Shown here: piece after piece, positions 25,526 through 34,520 of the stretch
Numbering within the stretch: position 1 is the first letter of the stretch
How the letters are laid out: each line of letters opens with the position of its first letter
NCBI RefSeq assembly: GCF_001465835.2
Contig: NZ_CP013661.2
Coordinates: 2,534,501-2,598,500 of the forward strand
From: Planococcus kocurii
GTDB lineage: Bacteria > Bacillota > Bacilli > Bacillales_A > Planococcaceae
Direction: 5' to 3'
DNA: 64,000 bases
The notes under the pieces: generated by a model
Seen by the model: only the letters and a program-made list of their open reading frames with translations
Told to the model about the DNA's origin: nothing
Databases searched by the model: none
Translations under genes and position numbers: made by a program

Positions 25526-25725
25526 GGTTCTGGAAGTCGCCTTCGAGCGCTTTGGGCTTGGCTCCCGCACTAAGCCAAGAAGTGCACTTGTCTTATTGCT
25601 TCGCCTAGCCCTTGTCGCGCCTTGGCTGGTGTCGGGGAGACTCAGCGAACTTACTTTGTTTGGGTTAGGTAGTGGGTGTGGGGTTCTGGAGTCGCTTGGC
25701 GTGATGGCGCACGCGCCGGCGCTTT
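25526..25725 (+). repeat. Repeat family A, copy 11
   Basis: Divergent copy. Inner stem is CAAG / CTTG where others have CGAG / CTCG, and the alternative pairing is AGCCAAG / CTTGGCT where others have AGCCGAG / CTCGGCT, both fully compensated. Outer stem GCACTAAG / CTTATTGC has one mismatch. Confidence 0.85.
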
Positions 25726-25730
25726 TATCG

Positions 25731-25810
25731 TGAGGATGGTTTCATGTTCACGTGCTCCCAAGCCAAGGTTCTGCACAACACTTTCAAAAAAGAGTGTCTA
25801 CAGTTTTTGT
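25731..25810 (+). repeat. Repeat family B, internally deleted copy 5
   Basis: The upstream linker (GGTTTCATGTTCAC) is joined directly to GTGCTCCCAAGCC...CAACACTTTCAAAAAAGAG; both hairpins are gone. The rest of the gap to 26273 is AT-rich and without recognised features. Confidence 0.75.
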
Positions 25811-26273
25811 AAGGTGCTGAACATTGCATTCGTGCATCCAGAGCAATAAGGCGCTTCCCATATATAACACTTTTAACCAATGCCAATAGTATTTTTTTGA
25901 CACCTGACCACATGAAAACACAATTTCTACAACAAATCCTCGGTTTTGAAGATAGTCTACAAGAACCAAAAAACAATACATCATTCTAATCAATCTCGTT
26001 TTAAAGGAAAACACATCAAATAAATTCCATTTTAATAAATATTCCTGACTAATTAAAATTTAAACATGTCTATAGACTAACTTTTTTTTCGTTTAATGAT
26101 GCAAAGTATCTAATTACATTGTATAATGATTAAATATTTAGAAAATAATATCTTTTAACCTACTTTTAACACGGATGTCATAACATTGGAAGTATAACTG
26201 GTACGAAAGAAGGGTTGGTTAGGCTTAATTGCTTAGGCGAGGCCTGATTTCAGTAATTGAGTAGGAGAGGTGG

Positions 26274-27198
26274 ATGGCAGTGAATACGAAGACCTTGCTT
26301 GTGACAGGTGGCCACGGATTTATCGGCTCCCATATCATCCATTATTATTTAAACAAATACCCAGATTACCAAATCGTTAATATCGATTACAATACACAAG
26401 CTGGCTGCATAGAAACTCTCTCAAAACATACAGCGCGCTATGCCTATCACCGCGTCGATATTCGCAATGCGCACGCCATCAATCACTTGTTTGAGCTTTA
26501 TGACATAACAGACATCCTTCATTTCGCAGCAGAAACGCGCAGCATGGACTGTGTCGGGGAAATTCGGCTTTATGAACAAACCAATGTTTTCGGAACGATG
26601 AACCTTTTGTATGCTGCACAAAGTACGTGGATGCTAGATGCTCATCAGCCTAACCCCAACTACGCGGCGTCCCGTTTTCATCACTTGTCACTGGCAGATA
26701 CGAAACAAGAAACTTTATATAGCGAAAGCAAAGAAAAAGCCGACGTCATGATCCAAAATTTTCATGAGCAGTACGGCTTGAATATCGTCACTACTGCCAG
26801 TCCAGAAGTTTTCGGACCTATGCCGCAAGAGGACAAACTGACTGGGAGCTACTTTCAGCATTCAGTAGAAAGTAAACTCGCCCCCTTAGAAGAATCCACA
26901 GCTGAACTGCGAGGTCGACTGTTTGTTCGTGATCTATGCGAGGCAATCGACACGGTTTTTCGTTTAGGAGAAACGGGTGAGCGCTATGAAATGGGTTTGA
27001 ATGCGCATTTAGGGAACAACGAATTTACTTGGAATATCCCCTCGTTACTAGAGGATCATTTCCCGGGAAATACCCGAGGCAACAGACAACCCAACAGTGG
27101 CTGTGCTCTTGACTAACCAGATGCTACCGTCCACCTTTCAGAATTCGCGCATCATTCAAGCAGGACTTACATATAAGCATAAAACAAGTTATTTCTGA
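26274..27198 (+). pseudogene. NAD-dependent epimerase/dehydratase (RmlB-like), probably frameshifted
   Basis: The N-terminal Rossmann motif GGHGFIGSHI (~12-21), the HFAAETRS segment (~82) and YSESK (catalytic Tyr/Lys, ~151-155) place it in the extended SDR family near dTDP-glucose 4,6-dehydratases. The open frame stops at 27116 after only 280 aa, and its last ~20 residues are not family-like. In the next frame, from about 27060 to the TGA at 27196-27198, there is a protein-like tail ending IIQAGLTYKHKTSYF. One frameshift near the CCCGGG at 27061-27067 would explain both. The STDEVYG motif of RmlB is also degenerate. ATG 26274 has AGGAG 6 bases upstream. Confidence 0.6.
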
Positions 27199-27237
27199 AT
27201 AACTAATAGAAAACAGACTAGTAGATGAGGTGAATTT

Positions 27238-28398
27238 ATGAGTACATTCAGCAATGCCCGTTTGTTTGATTTTGAAAAGCCGGAACGTCCGATCAAATCG
27301 ATTGCACTAATTCATAAAAACATGAAGCCGGGTGGTGTGGAAATGCTTGTCGTCCGCATGGTCAAGTGGCTCAGCGCGAATGACTACAAAGTGACATTGT
27401 TTCTATTTAGTAACGGCGGCCCTTTACTGCACGAACTCGAAGCGATTGAAGGCGTCACAATCGTGGTCGATGAAGACGCGAGCGATCCTTCGGTGAACTT
27501 GTGGCTCGTCACAAAAATGCTGAGCAGGCGCTTAGAACAGAAATTCGACTTGGTGTATTCGTTTGGGCCCATGTCGTTTTTGTTATCTTATCTGTTACCG
27601 GCCAGTAAGCGCATGTCGGGTGTTTACAACCCGAACAGCTATGCACCAAAAGGGCTGCACGGAACGGTCAAAACACTCAAACTAATCGATCCCAAATACT
27701 ATCAAAAATTGCTGTTTATGAATCCGTCTGTCAAAGAAAAAACCGAACAAGTAATTGGCGAACCGTTAGAAAACGCCATTTTCCCACTGCCTCTGGATTT
27801 TTGTGCGCCAACGAAAACCTTTGGAAACTTCCATTCGCGTCGCATCGTTTCTTTCGGTCAACTCGCTGACTTTCGCACGTATAATTACTACATGATCGAG
27901 ATTATGGAAAAGCTGATCCAAATCGACCCGGAATTCACCTACCACATTTACGGAGACGGTCCAGGAGAAGACCACTTACGCAATAAAATCAACAACTCCG
28001 CGGCGCGTGAACACATTTTTATGCACGGCAAGTTTACTTGCGATGACAAGAGACGCGGACTGCCAAACACGTTTTGCTTTATCGGGATGGGGGTTTCACT
28101 GATCGAAGCAGCAGGTTGCGGCATTCCGGGAATCACTACCAAGATCAATGATCCGTTCGGATTGACACAGGGCTTTCTCCACCAACTGCCGCCATACGAA
28201 AGCGGCGATTCGTTCTCAGCAGACAGCGAACTGTACAGCGTCCAAGAGCAAATCGAAAAATTGCTGTCGAGTGAAGCGCATTATGACCAAATCTCCAAAT
28301 ATGGCCGCTTAAAAGCCAACGAATTTGAAAGCAATCACGTCATGGAAAAATTCATCAAAGAAGCAGAAGCCCCAAAATTCTCTTTCCGCTTACATTAG
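27238..28398 (+). CDS. Glycosyltransferase family 4
   Basis: A 386-aa GT-B protein. N-terminal HKNMKPGGVEMLVVRM is the usual acceptor-domain start (GG near the N-terminus), and the C-terminal GVSLIEAAGCGIPGITT (~285-300) is the donor-binding EX7E-like region. It probably adds a hexose or similar sugar to a surface glycan. GAGGTG 8 bases before ATG. It follows the broken epimerase by 40 bases, so the two may once have been co-transcribed. Confidence 0.82.
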   Translation: MSTFSNARLFDFEKPERPIKSIALIHKNMKPGGVEMLVVRMVKWLSANDYKVTLFLFSNGGPLLHELEAIEGVTIVVDEDASDPSVNLWLVTKMLSRRLEQKFDLVYSFGPMSFLLSYLLPASKRMSGVYNPNSYAPKGLHGTVKTLKLIDPKYYQKLLFMNPSVKEKTEQVIGEPLENAIFPLPLDFCAPTKTFGNFHSRRIVSFGQLADFRTYNYYMIEIMEKLIQIDPEFTYHIYGDGPGEDHLRNKINNSAAREHIFMHGKFTCDDKRRGLPNTFCFIGMGVSLIEAAGCGIPGITTKINDPFGLTQGFLHQLPPYESGDSFSADSELYSVQEQIEKLLSSEAHYDQISKYGRLKANEFESNHVMEKFIKEAEAPKFSFRLH

Positions 28399-28594
28399 AA
28401 AAATAGGTATTTTGACTGATAAATTAAAAAAGGCATATGTTCGTCTCTGTAGATAACTTGTTTATCAAAATGTCACAATCGTTAATGCGTCATTTTGACT
28501 AGTAATATCTATACAAAGCCTTTATAATGGTAATATTAGAGAGAGAGAAGTATATAGGACCTATAAAAAAAGTGGGAAGTGAGATGAAGGACTT

Positions 28595-28837
28595 ATGGTG
28601 GACTACGAGTCTTATAAGGAAAAAGTGGAGAAACGCCACAACAAAGCATTAGTAGAAGTCATAAAAGACCTTTACGTCAACGAAGACCTTGGGCCATCAG
28701 TGAGTGCAAAGCAACTTGGAATGCCAAGGCAAGCCTTTCTCCATTTCGTGCAGCATTACGATTTGAAGAAACTCAAATTCGGCGAATCCGAAAAACCAAA
28801 CAATTCAATCGAGACACCAGACCAACCAATAACATAA
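28595..28837 (+). CDS. Small protein with predicted helix-turn-helix
   Basis: 80 aa, not recognised. The middle (VSAKQLGMPRQAFLHFVQHYDL, ~36-57) reads like an HTH, so a small DNA-binding protein is plausible. GAAGGA lies 5 bases before the ATG; GTG three bases on is an alternative. A clear terminator follows, which supports it as a real gene. Confidence 0.6.
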   Translation: MVDYESYKEKVEKRHNKALVEVIKDLYVNEDLGPSVSAKQLGMPRQAFLHFVQHYDLKKLKFGESEKPNNSIETPDQPIT

Positions 28838-28842
28838 TCCAC

Positions 28843-28877
28843 AAACCCCGCCCTTGCATTTCAAGAGCGGGGTTTTG
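28843..28877 (+). terminator. Terminator after the small HTH-like gene
   Basis: AACCCCGC.CTTG / CAAG.GCGGGGTT around a short loop, then TTTGTTG. Confidence 0.75.
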
Positions 28878-28984
28878 TTGGAAGAGAGAAGGTAACATTT
28901 TTCGTGAAAGTCGTGTATAAAAGTAAAAAGAATAGGTAGGAATAGCAAACACCGGGGTTCAAGAGTAGTAAACACGGATAGAAG

Positions 28985-29037
28985 GAGCAACCGTTTTTGC
29001 TCTACCCAAAGCGATCGAAGGCGACATCTAGAACCCC
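28985..29037 (-). repeat. Repeat family A fragment with the variant module
   Basis: Minus-strand 5' part only: GTCGCCTTCGATCGCTTTGGG followed by TAGAGCAAAAACGGTTGCTCC, the same variant seen in copy 5. Confidence 0.7.
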
Positions 29038-29191
29038 ACAAAAACTACAAGTACTCTCTTTTGAAAGTGTTGTGCAGAACCTTGGCTTGGGAACACGTCC
29101 CTGGGTCGGCCACAAATTAAGGAACATTTGAGTCCGACCCAGGGACGACAACGGGCCAGCCACAAATTGAAGAACATTTGTGTCTAGCCCC
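29038..29191 (-). repeat. Repeat family B, copy 6
   Basis: Minus-strand copy with both hairpins; the first stem has CTAGACAC paired with GTGGCTGG through wobbles, the second is perfect. Confidence 0.8.
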
Positions 29192-29220
29192 AAGTGAACA
29201 TGAAACCAGCCTCACGATAA

Positions 29221-29419
29221 AAGCGCCGGCGCGTGCACCACCGCCGCCAAGCGACACCAGAACCCCACACCCACTACTCCCACAAAAAAATATGTTCACG
29301 GACTACCTCAACAACATCAGCCAAGGCGCGACAGGGACTAGGCGAAGCAATAAGACGAGTGTACTTCTCGGCTTATTGCGAGAGCCATGCCCAAGCGTCC
29401 GAAGGCGACTAATAGAACG
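29221..29419 (-). repeat. Repeat family A, copy 12 (tandem array)
   Basis: Core outer stem GCAATAAG / CTTATTGC, a third fully compensated allele. First of four copies in tandem with a 241-base period that fill the 1.4-kb gap 28838-30244. Confidence 0.9.
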
Positions 29420-29461
29420 TCTCAAAAACGCCTCCACCAATCCCGAATCTGAACACAAAAA

Positions 29462-29660
29462 AAGCGCCGGCGCGTGCACCACCGCCGCCAAGCGACACCA
29501 GAACCCCACACCCACTACTCCCACAAAAAAATATGTTCACGGACTACCTCAACAACATCAGCCAAGGCGCGACAGGGACTAGGCGAAGCAATAAGACGAG
29601 TGTACTTCTCGGCTTATTGCGAGAGCCATGCCCAAGCGTCCGAAGGCGACTAATAGAACG
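29462..29660 (-). repeat. Repeat family A, copy 13 (tandem array)
   Basis: Almost identical to copy 12; unit plus linker repeats at exactly 241 bases. Confidence 0.9.
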
Positions 29661-29702
29661 TCTCAAAAACGCCTCCACCAATCCCGAATCTGAACACAAA
29701 AA

Positions 29703-29901
29703 AAGCGCCGGCGCGTGCACCACCGCCGCCAAGCGACACCAGAACCCCACACCCACTACTCCCACAAAAAAATATGTTCACGGACTACCTCAACAACATC
29801 AGCCAAGGCGCGACAGGGACTAGGCGAAGCAATAAGACGAGTGTACTTCTCGGCTTAGTGCGAGAGCCATGCCCAAGCATCCGAAGGCGACTAATAGAAC
29901 G
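29703..29901 (-). repeat. Repeat family A, copy 14 (tandem array)
   Basis: As copies 12-13 but with GCACTAAG opposite CTTATTGC, a one-mismatch intermediate. Confidence 0.9.
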
Positions 29902-29943
29902 TCTCAAAAACGCCTCCACCAATCCCGAATCTGAACACAAAAA

Positions 29944-30142
29944 AAGCGCCGGCGCGTGCACCACCGCCGCCAAGCGACACCAGAACCCACACCTACTACC
30001 CCCACAAAAAAAGTATGTTCGTTGAAATCCCCCACACCACCAGCCGAGGCGCGACAGGGGCTAGGCGAAGCACGAAGACGAGTGCTCTTCTCGGCTTTGT
30101 GCGGGAGCCAAGCCCAAAGCGCCCGAAGGCGACACCAGAACC
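29944..30142 (-). repeat. Repeat family A, copy 15
   Basis: End of the array; diverged from copies 12-14 and closer to copies 6-7 (GCACAAAG / CTTCGTGC). Confidence 0.85.
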
Positions 30143-30244
30143 CTACCAAATTTACCACAACAACCCTCATCAGCTTATAACCTACACAATCCCCAACCAC
30201 AACAAAAAAAGCGCAATCCCACAACAGGACCACGCTCACCAACC

Positions 30245-31168
30245 TTACATATTCAAATGCGCCTTCAACGTCGACTGAATCTCCGCAAGCTCCGCATCAT
30301 CCATAACATAATACCAAATCCCATTAATCGTCTCGCCCGTGCCATCCTCCACCATCAACTGATCAACCGTACCGATCGCATCGCGGTAATTCGACTGCAC
30401 ATCCATCATCTCATCAAACGTCATATTCGTCCGCACATTATCACCAAGCGCCGTGAAAATATCCTGATAATTCAACAAGCTATTCACCGAAGCGCCTTTT
30501 TTCATAATCCCTTGAATCACTTGCTTTTGACGATTCTGACGACCAAAATCACCTTCAGGATCTTGCTTACGCATGCGCACATACCCCAAAGCCTCTTCGC
30601 CATCAAGCGCAATCGTCCCTTTAGCAAACTCATCAAACGCTAACGTGTTATTTACTTCCACACCGCCAACCGCATCGACAATATCTTGGAAACCTTCCAT
30701 GTTCACTTGCATCACATAGTCAATCGGAATATCCAACAAGTTCTCAACCGTCGCCATCGACATTTCAATGCCACCAAACGCATACGCGTGGTTAATCTTA
30801 TCGGTCGTGCCGCGTCCGACAATCTCGGTATACGTATCACGCGGAATCGATACCATTTTCGTCGATTGGTCTGCGGGGTTGATGGTCATAACCACCATCG
30901 TATCCGAGCGCCCACGATCATCTTCGCGTTCGTCAACACCGAGCAGCAACACCGAAAACGGATCTTGATCACTGAGGACAACTTCTTGGTCCGTCGTGCG
31001 CTTGTCGGATGCTTCGCGTTCGATCGGTTCATGAATTTCTTCTAAGGTGTTCGTAAAACTCGTATAAACCGTAAACAAATAAATGCCGAGACCGATTACA
31101 ATGACACCGAGTATGCCGAATACCCATGGCCATTTTTTCTTCTTGTTTTTCTTTTCTCTTCTGCCCAT
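30245..31168 (-). CDS. LytR-CpsA-Psr (LCP) family ligase
   Basis: A 307-aa protein with a short basic N-terminus, one transmembrane anchor (~14-34) and an extracellular LCP domain: LLLGVDERED.RGRSDTMVV (~75-95, pyrophosphate/lipid site), SIPRDTYTEI (~107) and RMRKQDPEGDFGRQNRQKQV (~200-218). LCP enzymes move teichoic acids or capsular polysaccharides from lipid carrier to peptidoglycan. AAAGGAG precedes the ATG. With its upstream GDSL-like gene it is divergent from the polysaccharide cluster and probably attaches that polymer to the wall. Confidence 0.93.
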   Translation of the reverse strand: MGRREKKNKKKKWPWVFGILGVIVIGLGIYLFTVYTSFTNTLEEIHEPIEREASDKRTTDQEVVLSDQDPFSVLLLGVDEREDDRGRSDTMVVMTINPADQSTKMVSIPRDTYTEIVGRGTTDKINHAYAFGGIEMSMATVENLLDIPIDYVMQVNMEGFQDIVDAVGGVEVNNTLAFDEFAKGTIALDGEEALGYVRMRKQDPEGDFGRQNRQKQVIQGIMKKGASVNSLLNYQDIFTALGDNVRTNMTFDEMMDVQSNYRDAIGTVDQLMVEDGTGETINGIWYYVMDDAELAEIQSTLKAHLNM

Positions 31169-31182
31169 CAAACGAATCTCCT

Positions 31183-31968
31183 TTAGTTAGCGATAAAATA
31201 CGCTTCCAGTTCTTGTGCCCATAATGCAGCGCCTTTGTCATTGGGTAACCCGTCTTGCGCCAAATAGTCTTTTAGACCAACATCGTCCGTATCTGGCCAT
31301 GCAGACCAGTGGTCGATATAAGCATAGTCATTTGTTTCAGCAAATTCACTTAACGCTGTAATCTGCGCCAAATAATAACCCGCACCAAAAATCGGTTGAG
31401 AAGGATGGAGTACGATGACGGCATCGTCTACCTCATTCGCAAGTCGCGCATCAAACGCTCGAATGTGTTCGCGTTCTTGTTCAATGGCGACGCGGTCGTT
31501 ATTCATCAAAGTCATGGGTTCAAGAAGTACGACGTCATAACCTGCCGAAAGATCCACCGAGGCAAGTGCTTCAGAAGTTCCTTCCATAGAAGCAACCGCC
31601 ACATCGATAAATTCACCATACGCCTCTTCTAACGAAACAGCGAGTCGCTCTGCGTAACCCGGCTCACCAGACTCCAACGCTGCAGACCCGGCAACGAGTA
31701 GTTTTAAGTCGTCCCCGTTGTCGTTTCGGGTAGTAAAAAGTTGCTGCAACTGTTCGTCCATGTTGGCAGTCAATCGTTCGGTGTTCACAGAATCGACATT
31801 TTTATTGGGGTCTTCTTTGTCTTTCTGTTGATCACTGGCCTCAGCCTCTACACTTTCTGGTTTGACCAACACGTTATCTAGTTTGTCTTGCCACGTTAAA
31901 TAGCTAAAAACTAGCGCAATCACACAAATAATAACAGCTAACACAGCTGCGATTTTATACCATTTCAT
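31183..31968 (-). CDS. Membrane-anchored SGNH/GDSL-like protein
   Basis: 261 aa, one N-terminal transmembrane segment, then an acidic linker and an SGNH-like domain. Block I is LLVAGSAALESG in place of GDS; block V reads DGLPNDKGA and lacks the His of the usual DGLHPN. It may be catalytically impaired or use other residues. AAAGGAG is upstream of the ATG. It precedes the LCP gene by 14 bases and likely acts with it on the exported polymer. Confidence 0.7.
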   Translation of the reverse strand: MKWYKIAAVLAVIICVIALVFSYLTWQDKLDNVLVKPESVEAEASDQQKDKEDPNKNVDSVNTERLTANMDEQLQQLFTTRNDNGDDLKLLVAGSAALESGEPGYAERLAVSLEEAYGEFIDVAVASMEGTSEALASVDLSAGYDVVLLEPMTLMNNDRVAIEQEREHIRAFDARLANEVDDAVIVLHPSQPIFGAGYYLAQITALSEFAETNDYAYIDHWSAWPDTDDVGLKDYLAQDGLPNDKGAALWAQELEAYFIAN

Positions 31969-32080
31969 CTAAATACTCCTTTCAAAAATCACCAATACGT
32001 ATCAATAAACATAGCATAAATCATTCTAATAGCCTATTAAACTTTTTGAAATTGGAAGTTCTTTCTACACTCTCCTATGT

Positions 32081-32086
32081 TATACT
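32081..32086 (+). promoter_or_regulatory. Candidate -10 of the polysaccharide operon
   Basis: TATACT lies 64 bases before the wzz ATG; the -35 is unclear. The 180-base gap also drives the divergent GDSL/LCP pair. Confidence 0.35.
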
Positions 32087-32149
32087 ATTTTATGTTGTTT
32101 ATTGAGCAATAATGATAAGAATTTGAAATTTAAAGGAGATAATTACGAC

Positions 32150-32872
32150 ATGGAAGAAACCATTAGCTTACAAGACCTGTTTAAAACACTAAAAAAACGG
32201 GCTGGATTAATAGCGTTGTTAACCATTTTAGCCATTACGATCGCAGGGGTTGTATCGTTTTTAGTGTTAACTCCAATGTATGAGACTTCCACACAAATCT
32301 TGGTCAACCAAGAAGCAACTGAAGCTTCCCAACTGACCAACCAAAACATCCAAACAGACCTTCAATTGATTAATACATATTCCGTTATTATCAAAAGCCC
32401 AGCGATTCTAGACGAAGTATCTAGTCAGCTTGGTCTTAATATGTCCGTCGAAGCATTAAACAGTAAAATTACTGTGGCAACGGCTGAAAATTCGCAAGTC
32501 GTCAATGTGACCGTACAAGACGAAGACCCGGCACTGGCCGTTGATATTGCCAACACCACGGCAAAAGTGTTTGAAGGCGAGATCAAAGAGTTGATGAACG
32601 TTGACAACGTGTCAATATTGTCACCAGCCGTATTAAAAGAAAATCCGTCACCTGTCGCACCCAACCCGATGCTCAACATGGCAATTGCGGCCGTCATTGG
32701 TTTAATGCTTGGTGTCGGGATCGCATTCTTACTGGAGTATTTGGATACGACGATTAAAACAGAGCAAGACATCGAAGACATTCTAGGCGTTCCATTACTC
32801 GGTGTGATTTCACCAATCAAAGAAGACGCAAAACTAGAGCAACCGACAACATCGAAAAGAAGGGCGGGATAG
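32150..32872 (+). CDS. Wzz/YveK-type chain-length regulator and kinase activator
   Basis: A 240-aa protein with two transmembrane segments (~25-45 and ~180-200) around an extracellular domain; Wzz motifs include SLQDLFKTLKKR at the start and PTSPVAPNP-like ENPSPVAPNP before the second segment. In Gram-positives this membrane half activates the adjacent cytosolic BY-kinase. ATG 32150 is chosen (AAAGGAG upstream); an in-frame TTG at 32102 has none. First gene of the cluster, 3 bases before the kinase. Confidence 0.9.
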   Translation: MEETISLQDLFKTLKKRAGLIALLTILAITIAGVVSFLVLTPMYETSTQILVNQEATEASQLTNQNIQTDLQLINTYSVIIKSPAILDEVSSQLGLNMSVEALNSKITVATAENSQVVNVTVQDEDPALAVDIANTTAKVFEGEIKELMNVDNVSILSPAVLKENPSPVAPNPMLNMAIAAVIGLMLGVGIAFLLEYLDTTIKTEQDIEDILGVPLLGVISPIKEDAKLEQPTTSKRRAG

Positions 32873-32875
32873 ACG

Positions 32876-33577
32876 ATGGCAAGAAAGAAAAAAGTTCTGC
32901 AGGAAACTGCACGTAAACTCATCGCATTTACAACACCACGCTCGTTTGTAGCAGAGCAATTCCGTACACTGCGTACCAACATCAACTTTTCATCACCAGA
33001 CGCAGAAGTCCATACACTAGTCATCACCTCAGCGGCGCCTTCTGAAGGAAAGTCAACGACGGCTGCAAACTTAGCAGTTGTGTTTGCACAAGAAGGCAAA
33101 AAAGTATTGATCGTTGACGGCGATATGCGAAAACCAACGACGCATTATACATTCCGGATGGGGAACACAATTGGTTTATCCAGTGTGTTAACGCGTCAAA
33201 ACACCATTGATGAAGTGATTCGTCCAACAGCGGTTGAACACCTCGACTTGATGACATGTGGTCCGATTCCCCCAAACCCAGCAGAGCTATTAGCGTCAAG
33301 ATCCATGACTACTTTAATCGACCAACTCAAAAACCGGTACGACTTGATCATTTTCGATGCACCGCCTGTGTTGTCCGTAACCGATGGACAAATTTTGGCG
33401 AACAAATGTGAAGGCACGATTCTTGTTGTCAGTTCAGGCAATACCGAAAAAGACATGGCGGTCAAAGCCAAAGAAGCGATTGAATCTTCGAATAGTCGAT
33501 TGATTGGTGCCGTATTGAACAACTTCGCGCTGCCAAAAGACAATTATTATTACCAATACTATGGGACAAAAGAGTAA
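32876..33577 (+). CDS. BY-type tyrosine kinase (CpsD/EpsB type)
   Basis: 233 aa with Walker A SAAPSEGKSTTAAN (~51-64), Walker A' VLIVDGDMRKP (~77-87), Walker B LIIFDAPP (~160) and a C-terminal tyrosine cluster NYYYQYYG, the autophosphorylation sites. It works with the Wzz-like protein to control polymer export. Its end overlaps the open frame upstream of the phosphatase start. Confidence 0.93.
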   Translation: MARKKKVLQETARKLIAFTTPRSFVAEQFRTLRTNINFSSPDAEVHTLVITSAAPSEGKSTTAANLAVVFAQEGKKVLIVDGDMRKPTTHYTFRMGNTIGLSSVLTRQNTIDEVIRPTAVEHLDLMTCGPIPPNPAELLASRSMTTLIDQLKNRYDLIIFDAPPVLSVTDGQILANKCEGTILVVSSGNTEKDMAVKAKEAIESSNSRLIGAVLNNFALPKDNYYYQYYGTKE

Positions 33578-33626
33578 AAAGGACTTCCTTTTTACTTTTT
33601 TTAAAGCACTAAAGGAGGAAGAACGG

Positions 33627-34394
33627 ATGATCGACACGCACGCCCATATCCTGCCTGGACTTGACGACGGGGCAGAAACAATGGAACAAACAAAGCGACT
33701 GCTGGAAAAAGCGGTAGAAGAGCAACTTACCGGCATTATTGCAACGCCGCATGCTTTTCATCCGAATTTCACGACCAATCTCGCGGCTTTAAACAAGCAA
33801 TTAGAGGGGGTCAATAGCTGGATTGCCGAACAGCAATTGCCAATTACCATTTACAGTGGACAAGAATGTCGACTTGGTGAAAAACTTCCTGAAAAACTAG
33901 CTGCAAAAGAAGCCTTAACACTAGCGGGGTCGCGCTACGTGTTGTTGGAGTTGCCGTCTTCTGGTATTCCAGCGTACACGGTGCCCATTATTCAACAGTT
34001 AATCATGAAAAACTACGTACCGATCATTGCCCACGCCGAACGCAACCAAGGCATCATCGAAAAACCAGAGCGCTTGAAAAAGCTCTTGCTTCACGGTGCG
34101 ATGGCGCAAGTGACGGCGGGTTCTGTTGCAGGAAGCTTTGGCAAAGCCATTCAACGCACGGCGATGAGCTTGATCGACGCGAATTTGATCCACGTTTACG
34201 GCTCCGATGTCCATAGCCTCGACAAACGGCCATTCCTCTTTAACGAAGGCCTCGATTACTTGGAGAAAAAAAACCAGCACGACATGGTGGATATTTTCCT
34301 GGAAAACAATGAACGCATTCTATTGGACGAACATTTCCATGTATTAGAGCCTGAAGACATCTCTAAAGGAAAATGGTGGAAACTATTTACTTGA
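33627..34394 (+). CDS. PHP-family protein-tyrosine phosphatase (CpsB/YwqE type)
   Basis: 255 aa; starts with MIDTHAHILPGLDDGA, the metal-binding PHP motif, with further ligands in ATPHAFHPNF, IIAHAERN and YGSDVHS. It dephosphorylates the BY-kinase. AAAGGAGG lies 9 bases before the ATG at 33627. Kinase, Wzz and phosphatase form the usual regulatory trio. Confidence 0.93.
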   Translation: MIDTHAHILPGLDDGAETMEQTKRLLEKAVEEQLTGIIATPHAFHPNFTTNLAALNKQLEGVNSWIAEQQLPITIYSGQECRLGEKLPEKLAAKEALTLAGSRYVLLELPSSGIPAYTVPIIQQLIMKNYVPIIAHAERNQGIIEKPERLKKLLLHGAMAQVTAGSVAGSFGKAIQRTAMSLIDANLIHVYGSDVHSLDKRPFLFNEGLDYLEKKNQHDMVDIFLENNERILLDEHFHVLEPEDISKGKWWKLFT

Positions 34395-34520
34395 TAACTA
34401 ACAAAAAAGTATTATTTTGTTTGAAAAATCCTATCATTTCCATTTAAACGTATGTTAGAATGAGGGAAGATTTTTGCCCAGTTAAGTAGAAAGTACTGGA
34501 TGATGAAAGGAATGACCCTC

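Noticed and set aside
29221-30142. CRISPR-like array
   Set aside because: The period is 241 bp, whole units are near identical with no unique spacers, and no cas genes are present.
29178-30278. Repeated 83-134-aa frames in the tandem array
   Set aside because: They repeat with the 241-bp period and match repeat A read on the opposite strand; no ribosome sites.
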